Assembly: GCA_017941345.1 (NCBI GenBank) | Contig: JAGAWQ010000004.1 | Location: 49,439-113,438 of the forward strand | From: Prevotella sp. | Lineage (GTDB): Bacteria; Bacteroidota; Bacteroidia; Bacteroidales; Bacteroidaceae | Direction of reading: 5' to 3' | DNA: 64,000 bases | Shown here: piece after piece, positions 1 to 10,300 of the stretch | How positions within the stretch are numbered: position 1 is the first letter of the stretch | How the letters are laid out: each line of letters starts with the position of its first letter | The notes under the pieces: model-generated | The model's input: the letters and a program-made list of their open reading frames with translations, nothing else | What the model was told of the DNA's origin: nothing | Databases searched by the model: none | Made by a program: the position numbers and the translations under genes

Positions 1-908
<908 letters not shown>

Positions 909-916
909 TTACCTTT

Positions 917-1189
917 TTACTTCTCAATGACTGCCAACACGTCGCTCTGACGCATCATCAGATACTTCTCGCCCTCGAACTCCAGCTCGGTGCCACTGTA
1001 CTTGCCATACAGCACTTCGTCGCCAGCCTTCAAAATCATTTCTTCGTCCTTGGTACCTTGGCCTACAGCCTTGATGGTGCCGTGCAGGGGTTTCTCTTTT
1101 GCGGTGTCAGGAATGATGATTCCACCGATTTTCTCTTCTGCCGGTGCGGGCAATACCAGCACGCGGTCTCCTAATGGTTTAATGTTCAT
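917..1189 (-). CDS. groES: 10 kDa co-chaperonin GroES
   Basis: A 90-residue protein of standard GroES length. It begins [12 protein letters not shown] and carries the mobile-loop segment [13 protein letters not shown] and [13 protein letters not shown]. GroES heptamers cap the GroEL ring and close the folding chamber. It is first in the groES-groEL operon. No TAnnTTTG box precedes it between 1190 and 1250; the best promoter candidate is a sigma54-type -24/-12 element at 1239-1254, giving a leader of about 40 nt. Confidence 0.98.
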   Translation of the reverse strand: MNIKPLGDRVLVLPAPAEEKIGGIIIPDTAKEKPLHGTIKAVGQGTKDEEMILKAGDEVLYGKYSGTELEFEGEKYLMMRQSDVLAVIEK

Positions 1190-1238
1190 AATACCTTAAT
1201 TTATTTAAATTAGACTTTAAACTTTCTGCCACTAATTC

Positions 1239-1254
1239 AGCGAAAAGCGTGCCA
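1239..1254 (-). promoter_or_regulatory. sigma54-like -24/-12 promoter of groES-groEL
   Basis: Read on the minus strand the site is TGGCACGCTTTTCGCT, against the RpoN consensus TGGCACG-N4-TTGCW. It has one core mismatch (TCGC for TTGC) and the obligatory GG-N10-GC spacing. It sits about 50 bp upstream of the groES ATG. I see no housekeeping Bacteroidetes promoter here. The assignment is by motif only. Confidence 0.5.
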
Positions 1255-1265
1255 ATCCGACAAGG

Positions 1266-1280
1266 CTGACACTTTGGCAG
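1266..1280. promoter_or_regulatory. Imperfect palindrome upstream of groES, possible operator
   Basis: CTGACACTTTGGCAG reads CTGCCAAAGTGTCAG on the other strand, an imperfect dyad of the form CTGnCA-N3-TGnCAG. It lies just upstream of the sigma54-like site of groES, and between groES and sppA. It could be bound by a heat-shock or envelope regulator. No protein is identified. Confidence 0.3.
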
Positions 1281-1337
1281 TTTTCTGGAAAAAATAAAAA
1301 AAACAACTTAAAATGGGGCAATATTCGAAAAAATGCT

Positions 1338-1345
1338 TACCTTTG
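1338..1345 (+). promoter_or_regulatory. TACCTTTG -7 element for sppA
   Basis: Matches the Bacteroidetes primary-sigma -7 consensus TAnnTTTG and lies 48 bp upstream of the chosen sppA start. It supports the ATG at 1394, because an upstream ATG at 1313 would lie before this promoter. Confidence 0.6.
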
Positions 1346-1393
1346 CAGAATAATATGATTATTAATCAATTAAATAACAAAAAACAATTGACT

Positions 1394-3166
1394 ATGAAAC
1401 AATTTCTGAAGTATGTGATGGCTACTGTGACAGGTATTATCCTGGTCATGATTGTCGTAGGCATTCTGGGAGCTATCTCATTGGTAGGACTGGCTGCATC
1501 AAGCGCTGCCAGCACAAATGTTGAAGAGAACTCGGTATTCACCCTCTCACTCTCAGGTCAACTGGACGAGCGTTACGCTAACAACCCACTGGCAGAACTG
1601 ACAGGACAGGTGACTGAGGGACTGGGCCTCGACAACATGCTGAATGCCATCAAGAAAGCTAAGGAGAACGAGAACATCAAAGGTATTTACATCGAGGCAG
1701 GCATCTTCTCGAGCGATGCTCCTGCTTCAGCACATGCCATCCGCGAGGCGCTGCTCGACTTCAAGAAGAGCGGTAAGTGGATTGTGGCCTATGCTGACAG
1801 CTATACCCAGACCACCTATTATATATGTAGTGTAGCTGACAAGTTGTATCTGAATCCGGAAGGTATGGTCGACTGGCACGGACTGGCCTCCAACCCCTAC
1901 TTCGTAAAGGACCTGCTGGCTAAGTTTGGTGTGAAGGTACAGCTCTGCAAGGTGGGCAAATACAAGAGTGCCCCTGAGATGATGACTGCCGACGGCATGA
2001 GCGAGCCTAACCGCGAGCAGGTGACCGCCTACATGAATGGCATCTGGAAGGTGATGCTCAGCGATGTATCGAAGAGCCGCAAAATCAGCGTTGACTCGCT
2101 GAACGCATACGCTGACCGCTTTGTAACGTTGGCTGACCAGAAGGAACTCGTGAAGATGAAGCTGGTTGACAAGCTGCTCTATACCGACCAGGTGAAGGGC
2201 GAGATTAAGCAGATGCTGAAGATTGACGCTGACGAGGAAATCAAACAGCTCACCTTAGATGAGATGCAGGATGTCAAAGGTCAGGAGGAAGAAGGCGACC
2301 AGGTGGCCGTCTACTATGCATACGGTGAAATCGTAGACTCTGAGACGGGCAGCAAGGTACAGAAAGAACACAACATCGTGGCCAACACCGTTTGCAAGGA
2401 CTTGGAGCGTCTGATGAAGGATGACGACGTGAAGGCTGTCGTGCTGCGCGTCAACTCTCCTGGTGGTTCAGCCTATGCGTCAGAACAGATTTGGCGCGCT
2501 GTCACCCAGCTGAAGACCAAGAAGCCCGTTGTCGTTTCTATGGGTGGCTATGCTGCCAGCGGTGGTTACTACATCAGCTGTAATGCCAGCTATATCTACA
2601 CAGAGCCTACCACCATTACGGGTTCTATAGGCATCTTCGGTATGTTCCCCGACTTCAGCGGACTGCTGACTGACAAGCTGGGTGTGAAGTTCGACGAGGT
2701 AAAGACCAATAAACACGCTGCCTTCGGCACCATCGCCCGTCCGTTCAATGCTGAGGAGATGGAGATGCTGGGACAGTATATCGATCGTGGCTACCAGCTG
2801 TTCCGTCAGCGTGTGGCTGATGGCCGTAAGATGACAACCGACCAGGTAGAAGAGATTGCTCAGGGCCGTGTATGGCTGGGCAACGATGCTCTGCCCATCA
2901 AACTGGTTGATGCTGTCGGTTCTCTGGACGATGCTGTAAAGAAGGCTGCCGAACTGGCTAAGCTGAAGGAATACCACACGACCAGCTATCCTGCTGAGAG
3001 CAGTTGGCTGAGCAGCCTGCTCGACAACGTCACGAAGAAGAGCTATTTGGACGAGCATGTTCGTGAGGCAATGGGCGAATACTATGAGCCGCTGCGTCTC
3101 GTGAAGAACATGAACCGCCAGAGTGCTATCCAGGCACGTCTGCCTTATTACCTGAATATAAAATAG
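1394..3166 (+). CDS. sppA: Signal peptide peptidase SppA, 67K type
   Basis: A 590-residue membrane-anchored serine protease that degrades cleaved signal peptides and membrane-protein fragments. After a short basic N-terminus (MKQFLKYV) comes one membrane segment, then two tandem SppA/ClpP-like domains as in the E. coli 67K form. The catalytic lysine is expected in the N-terminal domain at GKYKSAPE (K191), and the nucleophile serine in the C-terminal domain at YAASGGYY (S389). The start at 1394 is chosen because it lies downstream of the TACCTTTG box at 1338 and begins with a good membrane anchor. lpxK follows 23 bp later. Confidence 0.95.
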   Translation: MKQFLKYVMATVTGIILVMIVVGILGAISLVGLAASSAASTNVEENSVFTLSLSGQLDERYANNPLAELTGQVTEGLGLDNMLNAIKKAKENENIKGIYIEAGIFSSDAPASAHAIREALLDFKKSGKWIVAYADSYTQTTYYICSVADKLYLNPEGMVDWHGLASNPYFVKDLLAKFGVKVQLCKVGKYKSAPEMMTADGMSEPNREQVTAYMNGIWKVMLSDVSKSRKISVDSLNAYADRFVTLADQKELVKMKLVDKLLYTDQVKGEIKQMLKIDADEEIKQLTLDEMQDVKGQEEEGDQVAVYYAYGEIVDSETGSKVQKEHNIVANTVCKDLERLMKDDDVKAVVLRVNSPGGSAYASEQIWRAVTQLKTKKPVVVSMGGYAASGGYYISCNASYIYTEPTTITGSIGIFGMFPDFSGLLTDKLGVKFDEVKTNKHAAFGTIARPFNAEEMEMLGQYIDRGYQLFRQRVADGRKMTTDQVEEIAQGRVWLGNDALPIKLVDAVGSLDDAVKKAAELAKLKEYHTTSYPAESSWLSSLLDNVTKKSYLDEHVREAMGEYYEPLRLVKNMNRQSAIQARLPYYLNIK

Positions 3167-3189
3167 GGGTTAGAGGTTAGAGGTTAGAT

Positions 3190-4377
3190 ATGGAAGGCGA
3201 CTTTATCAGAATCAACAAATGGCTATTACCCTTAAGTTGGCTGTACGGCTTAGGGGTAAAACTGCGGAACACCATGTTCAGCAGCGGTCTTCTGGAAAGT
3301 CGTTCTTTCGACATTCCCGTCATTTCAGTGGGAAACATCACCGTAGGAGGTACGGGTAAGACGCCGCACGTAGAATACCTCATCCGACTGCTGAAGGACG
3401 CCTGCCAAGTTGCCGTATTGAGCAGAGGATATAAGCGGAAGAGCAAGGGATACGTCCTGGCTGACGAGAACAGCACCGTTGCGGATATTGGCGACGAGCC
3501 TTATCAGATGAAGCAGAAATTCCCAGACATCACCGTAGCTGTCGACAAGAACCGCTGTCATGGTATCGACATGCTACGACAAAGCGATAAGAAGACAGAT
3601 GTCATCCTGCTCGACGATGCTTACCAGCACCGCTATGTGAAGCCTGACGTCAACATCCTGCTGGTCGACTACCACAGGCTGATTATCTATGACGAGCTGT
3701 TGCCTGCAGGCCGTCTGCGTGAGCCGCTGACAGAGAAGAATCGTGCGGACATCGTTATCGTGACAAAATGTCCGAAGGAGATGAAGCCTATCGAGTATCG
3801 TGTCATCACGAAGGCTATGGACCTCTATCCCTATCAGCAGCTGTTCTTTACCGCCATTGAGTATGGCGAACTGCAACCACTCTTCAAAGCAGGAAATTCG
3901 CGACAACTCCAAGAATTGAACGACTATCATGTGCTGTTACTGTCGGGCATTGGTTCGCCCAAACAGATGACACACGACCTCTCGCCGTATTGCAACCAAA
4001 TCACCCCACTGACCTTCAGCGACCATCATCACTTCAGACCAAAGGACATCAAACGCATCAACGACACCTTTGCTGCCATGAAGGCTCCGAAGTGCATCGT
4101 CACCACCGAAAAGGATGCCACCCGACTGAAGAGCATCAAGGGACTGAATGACGAAGTGGCAGACAATTGCTATACACTACCAATTACAATCCGGTTCATG
4201 CTTGAACAGGAGAAATCATTTAATCAATACATTATAGACTATGTACGCAAAAATTCAAGAAACAGCATCCTGGCTCAAGGCAAGGATGACAAGCAGTCCA
4301 ACGACTGCCATTGTACTGGGAACAGGCCTCGGACAATTAGCTTCCGAAATAACCGACAAGACGGAATTTCCGTATAG
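3190..4377 (+). CDS. lpxK: Tetraacyldisaccharide 4'-kinase LpxK
   Basis: LpxK phosphorylates the 4' position of the lipid A disaccharide on the inner face of the inner membrane. The 395-residue product has the N-terminal membrane-associated segment, the P-loop-like GNITVGGTGKTP near residue 47, the conserved DDAYQHRYV and the C-terminal VTTEKDATR motif. The last 45 codons (4241-4377) overlap the start of pnp in another frame. This 137-nt overlap is unusually long, and residues after roughly DYVRKNSRNS look like low-constraint extension. It sits in a compact run sppA-lpxK-pnp-thiL, probably one transcript. Confidence 0.95.
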   Translation: MEGDFIRINKWLLPLSWLYGLGVKLRNTMFSSGLLESRSFDIPVISVGNITVGGTGKTPHVEYLIRLLKDACQVAVLSRGYKRKSKGYVLADENSTVADIGDEPYQMKQKFPDITVAVDKNRCHGIDMLRQSDKKTDVILLDDAYQHRYVKPDVNILLVDYHRLIIYDELLPAGRLREPLTEKNRADIVIVTKCPKEMKPIEYRVITKAMDLYPYQQLFFTAIEYGELQPLFKAGNSRQLQELNDYHVLLLSGIGSPKQMTHDLSPYCNQITPLTFSDHHHFRPKDIKRINDTFAAMKAPKCIVTTEKDATRLKSIKGLNDEVADNCYTLPITIRFMLEQEKSFNQYIIDYVRKNSRNSILAQGKDDKQSNDCHCTGNRPRTISFRNNRQDGISV

Positions 4378-5050
4378 TGAGATACCCAACTTCCCTGTGT
4401 CCACCGTCGAGGGGCACTCTGGAAAGCTCATTTTCGGTAAGCTGGGAGGCGTAGACATCCTGGCCATGCAGGGCCGTTTCCACTTCTACGAGGGCTACTC
4501 GATGAAGGAGGTGACATTCCCAGTTCGTGTGATGTACGAATTGGGCATCAAGACACTCTTCGTATCTAATGCCGCAGGAGGCATGAACCCTGCCTTCAAG
4601 ATTGGCGACCTGATGATTATCACCGACCATATCAACCTCTTCCCGGAGCATCCGCTGCGTGGCAAGAACTTCCCCACAGGTCCCCGTTTCCCCGATATGC
4701 ACGAGACGTATGACCTCGGCCTGATTAAAGAGGCTTCGAGCATTGCCAAGGAGAAGAAGATTCGTGTCACCTATGGTGTCTATGTGGGTGTACAGGGACC
4801 TACCTTCGAGACTCCTGCAGAATACAAGATGTATCGCATGCTGGGTGGCGACGCAGTAGGCATGTCGACCGTTCCTGAGGTCATCGTAGCCCACCATTGT
4901 GGCATCCGTACCTTTGGTGTCAGCGTCATTACCGACTTGGGCGGCTTCGATACTCCCGTTGAGGTGAGTCACGAAGAGGTTCAGGAGGCTGCCAACAAGG
5001 CACAGCCGCTGATGACGGAGATTATGCGTGAAATGATTAAACGTAGTTAA
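4241..5050 (+). CDS. punA: Purine nucleoside phosphorylase
   Basis: Type I (trimeric, PNP/MTAP family) phosphorylase that cleaves inosine and guanosine with phosphate for purine salvage in the cytosol. The 269-residue product has GTGLGQLASEI for phosphate binding, the SNAAGGMNP segment and the purine-site motif GMSTVPEVIVA. The ATG at 4241 lies inside the lpxK frame; the protein matches family length from this start, so the overlap is real rather than a mis-called start. thiL begins immediately after its stop codon, which implies translational coupling. Confidence 0.95.
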   Translation: MYAKIQETASWLKARMTSSPTTAIVLGTGLGQLASEITDKTEFPYSEIPNFPVSTVEGHSGKLIFGKLGGVDILAMQGRFHFYEGYSMKEVTFPVRVMYELGIKTLFVSNAAGGMNPAFKIGDLMIITDHINLFPEHPLRGKNFPTGPRFPDMHETYDLGLIKEASSIAKEKKIRVTYGVYVGVQGPTFETPAEYKMYRMLGGDAVGMSTVPEVIVAHHCGIRTFGVSVITDLGGFDTPVEVSHEEVQEAANKAQPLMTEIMREMIKRS

Positions 5051-6097
5051 ATGGAAATCGCAAAATTAGGAGAATTCGGCTTGATTGACCGTCTGACGAA
5101 GGACATCAAGCCACAAAACACATCAACAAAGTACGGCGTAGGTGATGACTGCGCCGTACTTCACTATCCTGATACAGAAGTACTTGTTACCACCGACATG
5201 CTGATGGAGGGCGTCCACTTCGACCTGACGTACATCGACCTGCAGCATCTGGGATGGAAGTCGGCAATGGTCAACATCAGCGACATCTTTGCCATGAACG
5301 GCACTCCCCGTCAGCTGACCGTATCGATGGCACTCAGCAAGCGCTTCAGCGTTGAGGATATGGAGCAGTTCTATCAGGGAATGCGTCTGGCCTGCGACAA
5401 ATGGGGCGTCGACATTGTGGGTGGTGACACCACCTCTTCGTATACCGGTCTGGCCATCAGCATCACCTGCATCGGTGAGGCCCGCAAGGAGGACATCGTC
5501 TATCGCAATGGTGCCAAGGAGACCGACCTCGTCTGTGTCAGCGGTGACCTGGGGGCTGCCTATATGGGTTTGCAGCTCTTAGAACGCGAGAAGACCGTCT
5601 ACTACCAGATGGTAGATGAAGCCAAGAAAAAGGGCAAGCCAGTTCCCGACTTCCAACCCGACTTTGCCGGCAAGGAATATCTGTTGCAACGTCAGCTGAA
5701 AACGGAGGCTCGCGGCGATATTATACAACGACTGCATGAAGCAGGCATCCGCCCTACCGCCATGATGGACATCTCTGACGGTTTGTCGTCAGAGCTCATG
5801 CACATCTGCAAGCAGTCGGGCGTAGGCTGTCGTATCTTCGAGAAGCAGATACCCATCGACTACCAGACGGCTGTGATGGCTGAGGAGCTGAACATGAACG
5901 TCACCACCTGCGCCCTGAACGGCGGCGAGGATTACGAACTGCTGTTCACCGTACCTATTGGCGACCACGAGAAAATACAAGAGCTTGACGATGTGAAACT
6001 CATCGGTCACATCACCAAAGCAGAACTCGGACACGTCCTCGTCACCCGCGACGACCAGGAGTTCGAGCTCAAGGCACAAGGGTGGCAGCCGTTATAG
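5051..6097 (+). CDS. thiL: Thiamine-monophosphate kinase ThiL
   Basis: Phosphorylates thiamine monophosphate to thiamine diphosphate with ATP, the last step of cofactor synthesis. The 348-residue AIRS/PurM-fold protein shows GVGDDCAVL near residue 36, VTTDMLMEGVHFD, GGDTTSS, MDISDGLS and the C-terminal NGGEDYELLFTV, all typical of ThiL. The ATG follows the pnp TAA directly. The 3' end overlaps the convergent araC-type gene by 6 bp. Confidence 0.96.
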   Translation: MEIAKLGEFGLIDRLTKDIKPQNTSTKYGVGDDCAVLHYPDTEVLVTTDMLMEGVHFDLTYIDLQHLGWKSAMVNISDIFAMNGTPRQLTVSMALSKRFSVEDMEQFYQGMRLACDKWGVDIVGGDTTSSYTGLAISITCIGEARKEDIVYRNGAKETDLVCVSGDLGAAYMGLQLLEREKTVYYQMVDEAKKKGKPVPDFQPDFAGKEYLLQRQLKTEARGDIIQRLHEAGIRPTAMMDISDGLSSELMHICKQSGVGCRIFEKQIPIDYQTAVMAEELNMNVTTCALNGGEDYELLFTVPIGDHEKIQELDDVKLIGHITKAELGHVLVTRDDQEFELKAQGWQPL

Positions 6098-7120
6098 CAC
6101 GAGAGCATTGCCAAATTGGCTGGGCGTCTGCCCAGTCAGTTTGATAAATGCCCGCCGGAAGGTGGAGATAGAGGCGAAGCCACTCTCACAGGCCACAAAA
6201 TCGAGCTTGTATTCGGGGTGTTCACGCATCATGGGAATGCTGACGCGTTCGATGCGCAACTGGTTGACATAATCGTAGAACGTCTGATTGAGCACCTGAC
6301 TAAGGTATTTACTCACGTAGGTACGGTTGGTACCCAGTGCCTCAGCCAAGTCTGACAACGTCAGGTCTTTCTTTAAATACAATTGCTGTTCCTCCATCAA
6401 CCGCTCCAACACACCTTCCGCAAAAGGCAGTTCGTTCTTATTGTTAGCGGACCGTTCTGACTCGTTATTGCTTTCGATGACGATGGGCCGGAAATTCCAG
6501 CTGTATTTCAGCACCATCAGCCACAACAGAATGACGAGCACATAGTATATGATGTCGGTAGCCACAGTGGCAAAGAGCGACGTAAACAACCAGACGAGCT
6601 GACTGACAACAGCGAACGTAAAGACGGGCTTCAGCCACGACACGTCGATATCGTCGATGTTCGAGAAATTCTCACGCACGTAATTCAGGTGCCGTTTCAT
6701 CTTCACATACCCCACGCCTACTATCGTCCATGCAAAACACCAAAGGAACAGCGCATAGCCATAAACGACCCACTGCTCAGGTATCCACATATATAATAAG
6801 GTGAAAACGGCAAAGGGCAGTGACATGAGGACGAGCTTCCGTCCGGTCACCCATCCGGGCATCACCGTCTCGAAGACAAAGGCGGCGTAGGTCATTGCCG
6901 ACCATCCGTCAATCATCATCACCCAGTCCAGCACACGCTCCTCATACATCCCGGGGAAAGTGAAGACAATGTCCTTCATGCTCAATACCGCCCATATCGC
7001 CATGATGCATCCCAGCACGGTCTGAAACCTCGTACGGTTTTCCCGCCAGCACAGGATGTGCAGCGCAAAGATGGCAAAGAAGGCGGTGGAGACGCCTATC
7101 ATAAAAGTCAGGATGTTCAT
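6092..7120 (-). CDS. Membrane-bound AraC-family transcriptional regulator
   Basis: From the ATG at 7120 the product is 342 residues: a hydrophobic N-terminal half with six or seven likely membrane helices (from NILTFMIGVSTAFFAIFALHIL), then a C-terminal AraC-type double helix-turn-helix (about the last 100 residues, including LSDLAEALGTNRTYVSKYL and the QTPSQFG end). Such integral-membrane AraC proteins probably sense an envelope or lipid signal; the ligand is unknown. The frame is open to 7147, but the TACCTTTG box at 7137-7144 puts transcription start near 7131, so the true start is the ATG at 7120 or a nearly leaderless one at 7132. No obvious target gene is linked except the divergent C10 protease. 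Confidence 0.88.
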   Translation of the reverse strand: MNILTFMIGVSTAFFAIFALHILCWRENRTRFQTVLGCIMAIWAVLSMKDIVFTFPGMYEERVLDWVMMIDGWSAMTYAAFVFETVMPGWVTGRKLVLMSLPFAVFTLLYMWIPEQWVVYGYALFLWCFAWTIVGVGYVKMKRHLNYVRENFSNIDDIDVSWLKPVFTFAVVSQLVWLFTSLFATVATDIIYYVLVILLWLMVLKYSWNFRPIVIESNNESERSANNKNELPFAEGVLERLMEEQQLYLKKDLTLSDLAEALGTNRTYVSKYLSQVLNQTFYDYVNQLRIERVSIPMMREHPEYKLDFVACESGFASISTFRRAFIKLTGQTPSQFGNALVL

Positions 7121-7136
7121 GTTCGGTTCCATAGTG

Positions 7137-7144
7137 CAAAGGTA
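7137..7144 (-). promoter_or_regulatory. TACCTTTG -7 element for the araC-type gene
   Basis: Minus-strand TACCTTTG only 12-17 bp upstream of the possible ATGs at 7132 and 7120, implying a very short or absent leader. Confidence 0.5.
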
Positions 7145-7248
7145 CAATTAATTTGTCAAACGCCACACGCACCAATGTTTCAAAGCGTAAATTTTTACGA
7201 TTTGGCGCAACATTTTGTCAGATTGAAGCATTGGAGCCCTCTTTTTTC

Positions 7249-7279
7249 TTTGTTCCTTATTGCATTTTTCCTATCTTTG
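7249..7279 (+). promoter_or_regulatory. Promoter of the C10 protease gene
   Basis: TTTG at 7249-7252, a 19-bp spacer and TATCTTTG at 7272-7279 match the Bacteroidetes -33/-7 consensus. The chosen ATG at 7314 lies 34 bp downstream. Confidence 0.7.
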
Positions 7280-7313
7280 CCAACAGCGTTTTATATCATT
7301 AAATAATATACAC

Positions 7314-10300
7314 ATGAAAAGAATTCTACTCATTTGGACAATCCTTGCCACCTGCCTGACGATGATGGCAGGAAACGTGACAGAACAGGAAGCGCTGAAC
7401 ATCGCCCGACAGTTCTTGCAGGGCAAGTTGTTACAACAGCAGAAGCAGCTGCGCCGCGCTGCATCCGCTGGCGACACCCCGTTCTATGTGTTTAACGTTG
7501 AACAGCAAGGCGGTTTCGTCATTGTCAGTGCCGACGACCGTACCGTTCCCATCTTAGGCTATGCCGATAACGGCAACTTAGAGATGGACAAGTTGCCGGA
7601 AAACGCCCGTTATTGGTTAGAGAGCTATGCCGCACAAATCAAGGCTTTGGGCAGCAATGTGAAGACCACCCAGGCTCCGCGTCGTGTTGTTGGTTCACCA
7701 GTCACTCCGCTGCTAACCTGTCATTGGGACCAAGGCGAGCCCTATAACCATCGGTGCGATTTTTACGGAGGATATTGTATGACGGGCTGTGTGGCTACCG
7801 CCATGGCTCAGGTGATGTACTACCACAAGTGGCCACAGGCTGCAACTCCCACCATACCAGCATACACAACGCCTAAGTATTTGGGGGTTGGCGAATTAGC
7901 ACCTACTGTTTTCAAATGGGACAAGATGAAGGACACTTACTCAGCTAATGAGACTGGGGAATCGGCAGACGCCGTTGCCGAACTGATGCGCTACTGCGGT
8001 CAGGCGGTCGAAATGTATTACGGATTAAACGAATCGTCTGCCGCAGTCTATGCTTCGGTAATGACTCACTATTTCGGCTATAGTCAAACAGCCAGAAACG
8101 TGACGCGTACCAACTATACGTCATTGGAGTGGGAGAAACTGATTTATCAGGAGGTGGCCAACCAACGTCCTGTACTTTATTCAGGACAATCGGGAGACGT
8201 AGGACACCAGTTTGTCATTGACGGCTATGACAACCAAGGGCTCTTCCACGTCAACTGGGGATGGAGCGGTGCAAGTGACGGCTATTTCTCGCTATCTGTC
8301 CTCAATCCCTATAATCGCGGTATCGGTGGCGGTTCTTCAGAAAATGGTTTTACCATGGAGCAGGATGCCATCATCGGTTTGCAACCCGACCAAGGCCAGG
8401 CTGCAGTCACCACGCTGTATTGCCGATCTCCCTATGGATTTAATTCAACCTGCACTCGCAACTCATCCTCTGAAGATTTCCAGATAAGTCTGTATGCAAG
8501 TCTTGTGGATTTCGGCATCTGGGATGTGAGTTTCGATCACAAATGGGTACTCTACAAGGACGGAGAGCCAGTTAAGGACCTTACCATCCAAAGTGGCATA
8601 AACCTTGAGATTTCCAACCACTATAACTATTCTCATTTTAGCGAATTCAGTTCGACACTGGCGTTCGGTGCCGGACTTGCTGACGGAATCTACGAACTAC
8701 GTCAGATGACGAGTACGCCCAATGCTAACCAATGGCAGCTTTGCCAGTATTTGAACAACGACTACCTGTTAGCAGAAATCAGCGGCAACACGCTCACCCT
8801 GAAATACACCTCTGAGATTGAGGATGCCATACAAATCAACCAAGTGACTGTCAGCGAGAAAATCAAAGAAAAACGTCCTGCCACCGTCCTTATCAACTGG
8901 ACCAACAAGGGATATCAGCGCGAGACGCCTTTCTTTGTTTCGCTCAACGGAGGCTTCGGGGGGGCTGCCTCTTCATTCGTAGAGCATGGCGAGACTGGTG
9001 AGGTCGAGATTGTATTTACGAACAAGTCGACAGGTAACCAAACGTTAAGGATATCAACCGACAAAAATGGCCACAACGTGGTCTACGAACAGGAGGTTAC
9101 CGTCATTGCACCGCAGCCTCAGAACCTGACTGTAGACATTGCCATTGAGGGTGAGAACGCAGGAACCATCCAAGGTTCTACCATCAACGCATCTTTTACC
9201 TTTACCAACGAAGGCCCCAACGATTACGATGACGATGTAGAAATCTACCTATACCCCTTAAGCCACGACGGCTACAGCTTTGCTGGTGACCCAATCATGG
9301 TGACGAAACCGCTGAAGGTGGCTGCTGGCGCAAAGGCTGATGTCAACGTGCAATTCCCGAACCTGAGCGTCGGCAATTATTATCTGGAAGCATATTACTA
9401 TGGCTTAGACCTCTCATGGGCCGGATCCACCATGTGCGCTGTCGGACTGTTGCCCCAAAAACTGTCGGGCTCTATCCAAATCGAGGGAGCGGTTGGAGAA
9501 ACCATCGAAGGCACCACCATCAATGCGACGGTCAATTTCACGAACAACGGTTCTAACGACTACGACGACGAAGTCATTGTCAGCCTGTATCAAATCAACG
9601 AGAGCGGCACCGACTTTGTGGGCGATGCTGTGGAAGTCATAAAGCCGCTGAAGTTAGCCGCAGGTGCACAGGGCAGCGTAACGGTACAGTTTCCTGACCT
9701 GATTGCCGGGAGAACCTATTACTTAGTGGCATATTATTATGCACCAAGCAGAACGCAGGCTGCATCTGCCGTTTGCACCGTCGGCAAGGTGGTGTATCCC
9801 GTAAAACTGGAAATTCAGGCAACCGTAGCCAATGGCACCATGACAGGTGCAGTTACGTCATCCGTTGAAGGTACTACCGCCAAGCTGAACCTCACGCTGA
9901 AGAACACCAGCACCTACGACTTTGACGACCAGGTGATGCTTAACATCTACAATATAGCTGATGGCGGAAATCCACAGTATGTCAAAGAGCAGCATTTCAC
10001 GATTCAGATTCCAGCAGGCCAGACCAAGGTCGTTGAAAACTACGAGATTACTGATTTAGAGATAGACAAGCGTTATTTTGCCCAAGTGTATTATAACACA
10101 GGCGGTAATTACGAATGGGCATGCTATACCCCCTATTTCGACATGGTTAACTCATCTGGCAACGATCCTGACCCTGAGACCAAGAAGTCGCCCAAGGAAG
10201 ACGTGTCAGTGATGATTACGGGCATGAACACCAAGGAATTAGGCTCGCAGGAAATCGAGGGAACAACAGCGAAAGTGGACATCCGGCTGCAGAACAATGC

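Noticed and set aside
1190-1393. CIRCE/HrcA operator upstream of groES
   Set aside because: No TTAGCACTC-N9-GAGTGCTAA inverted repeat is present.
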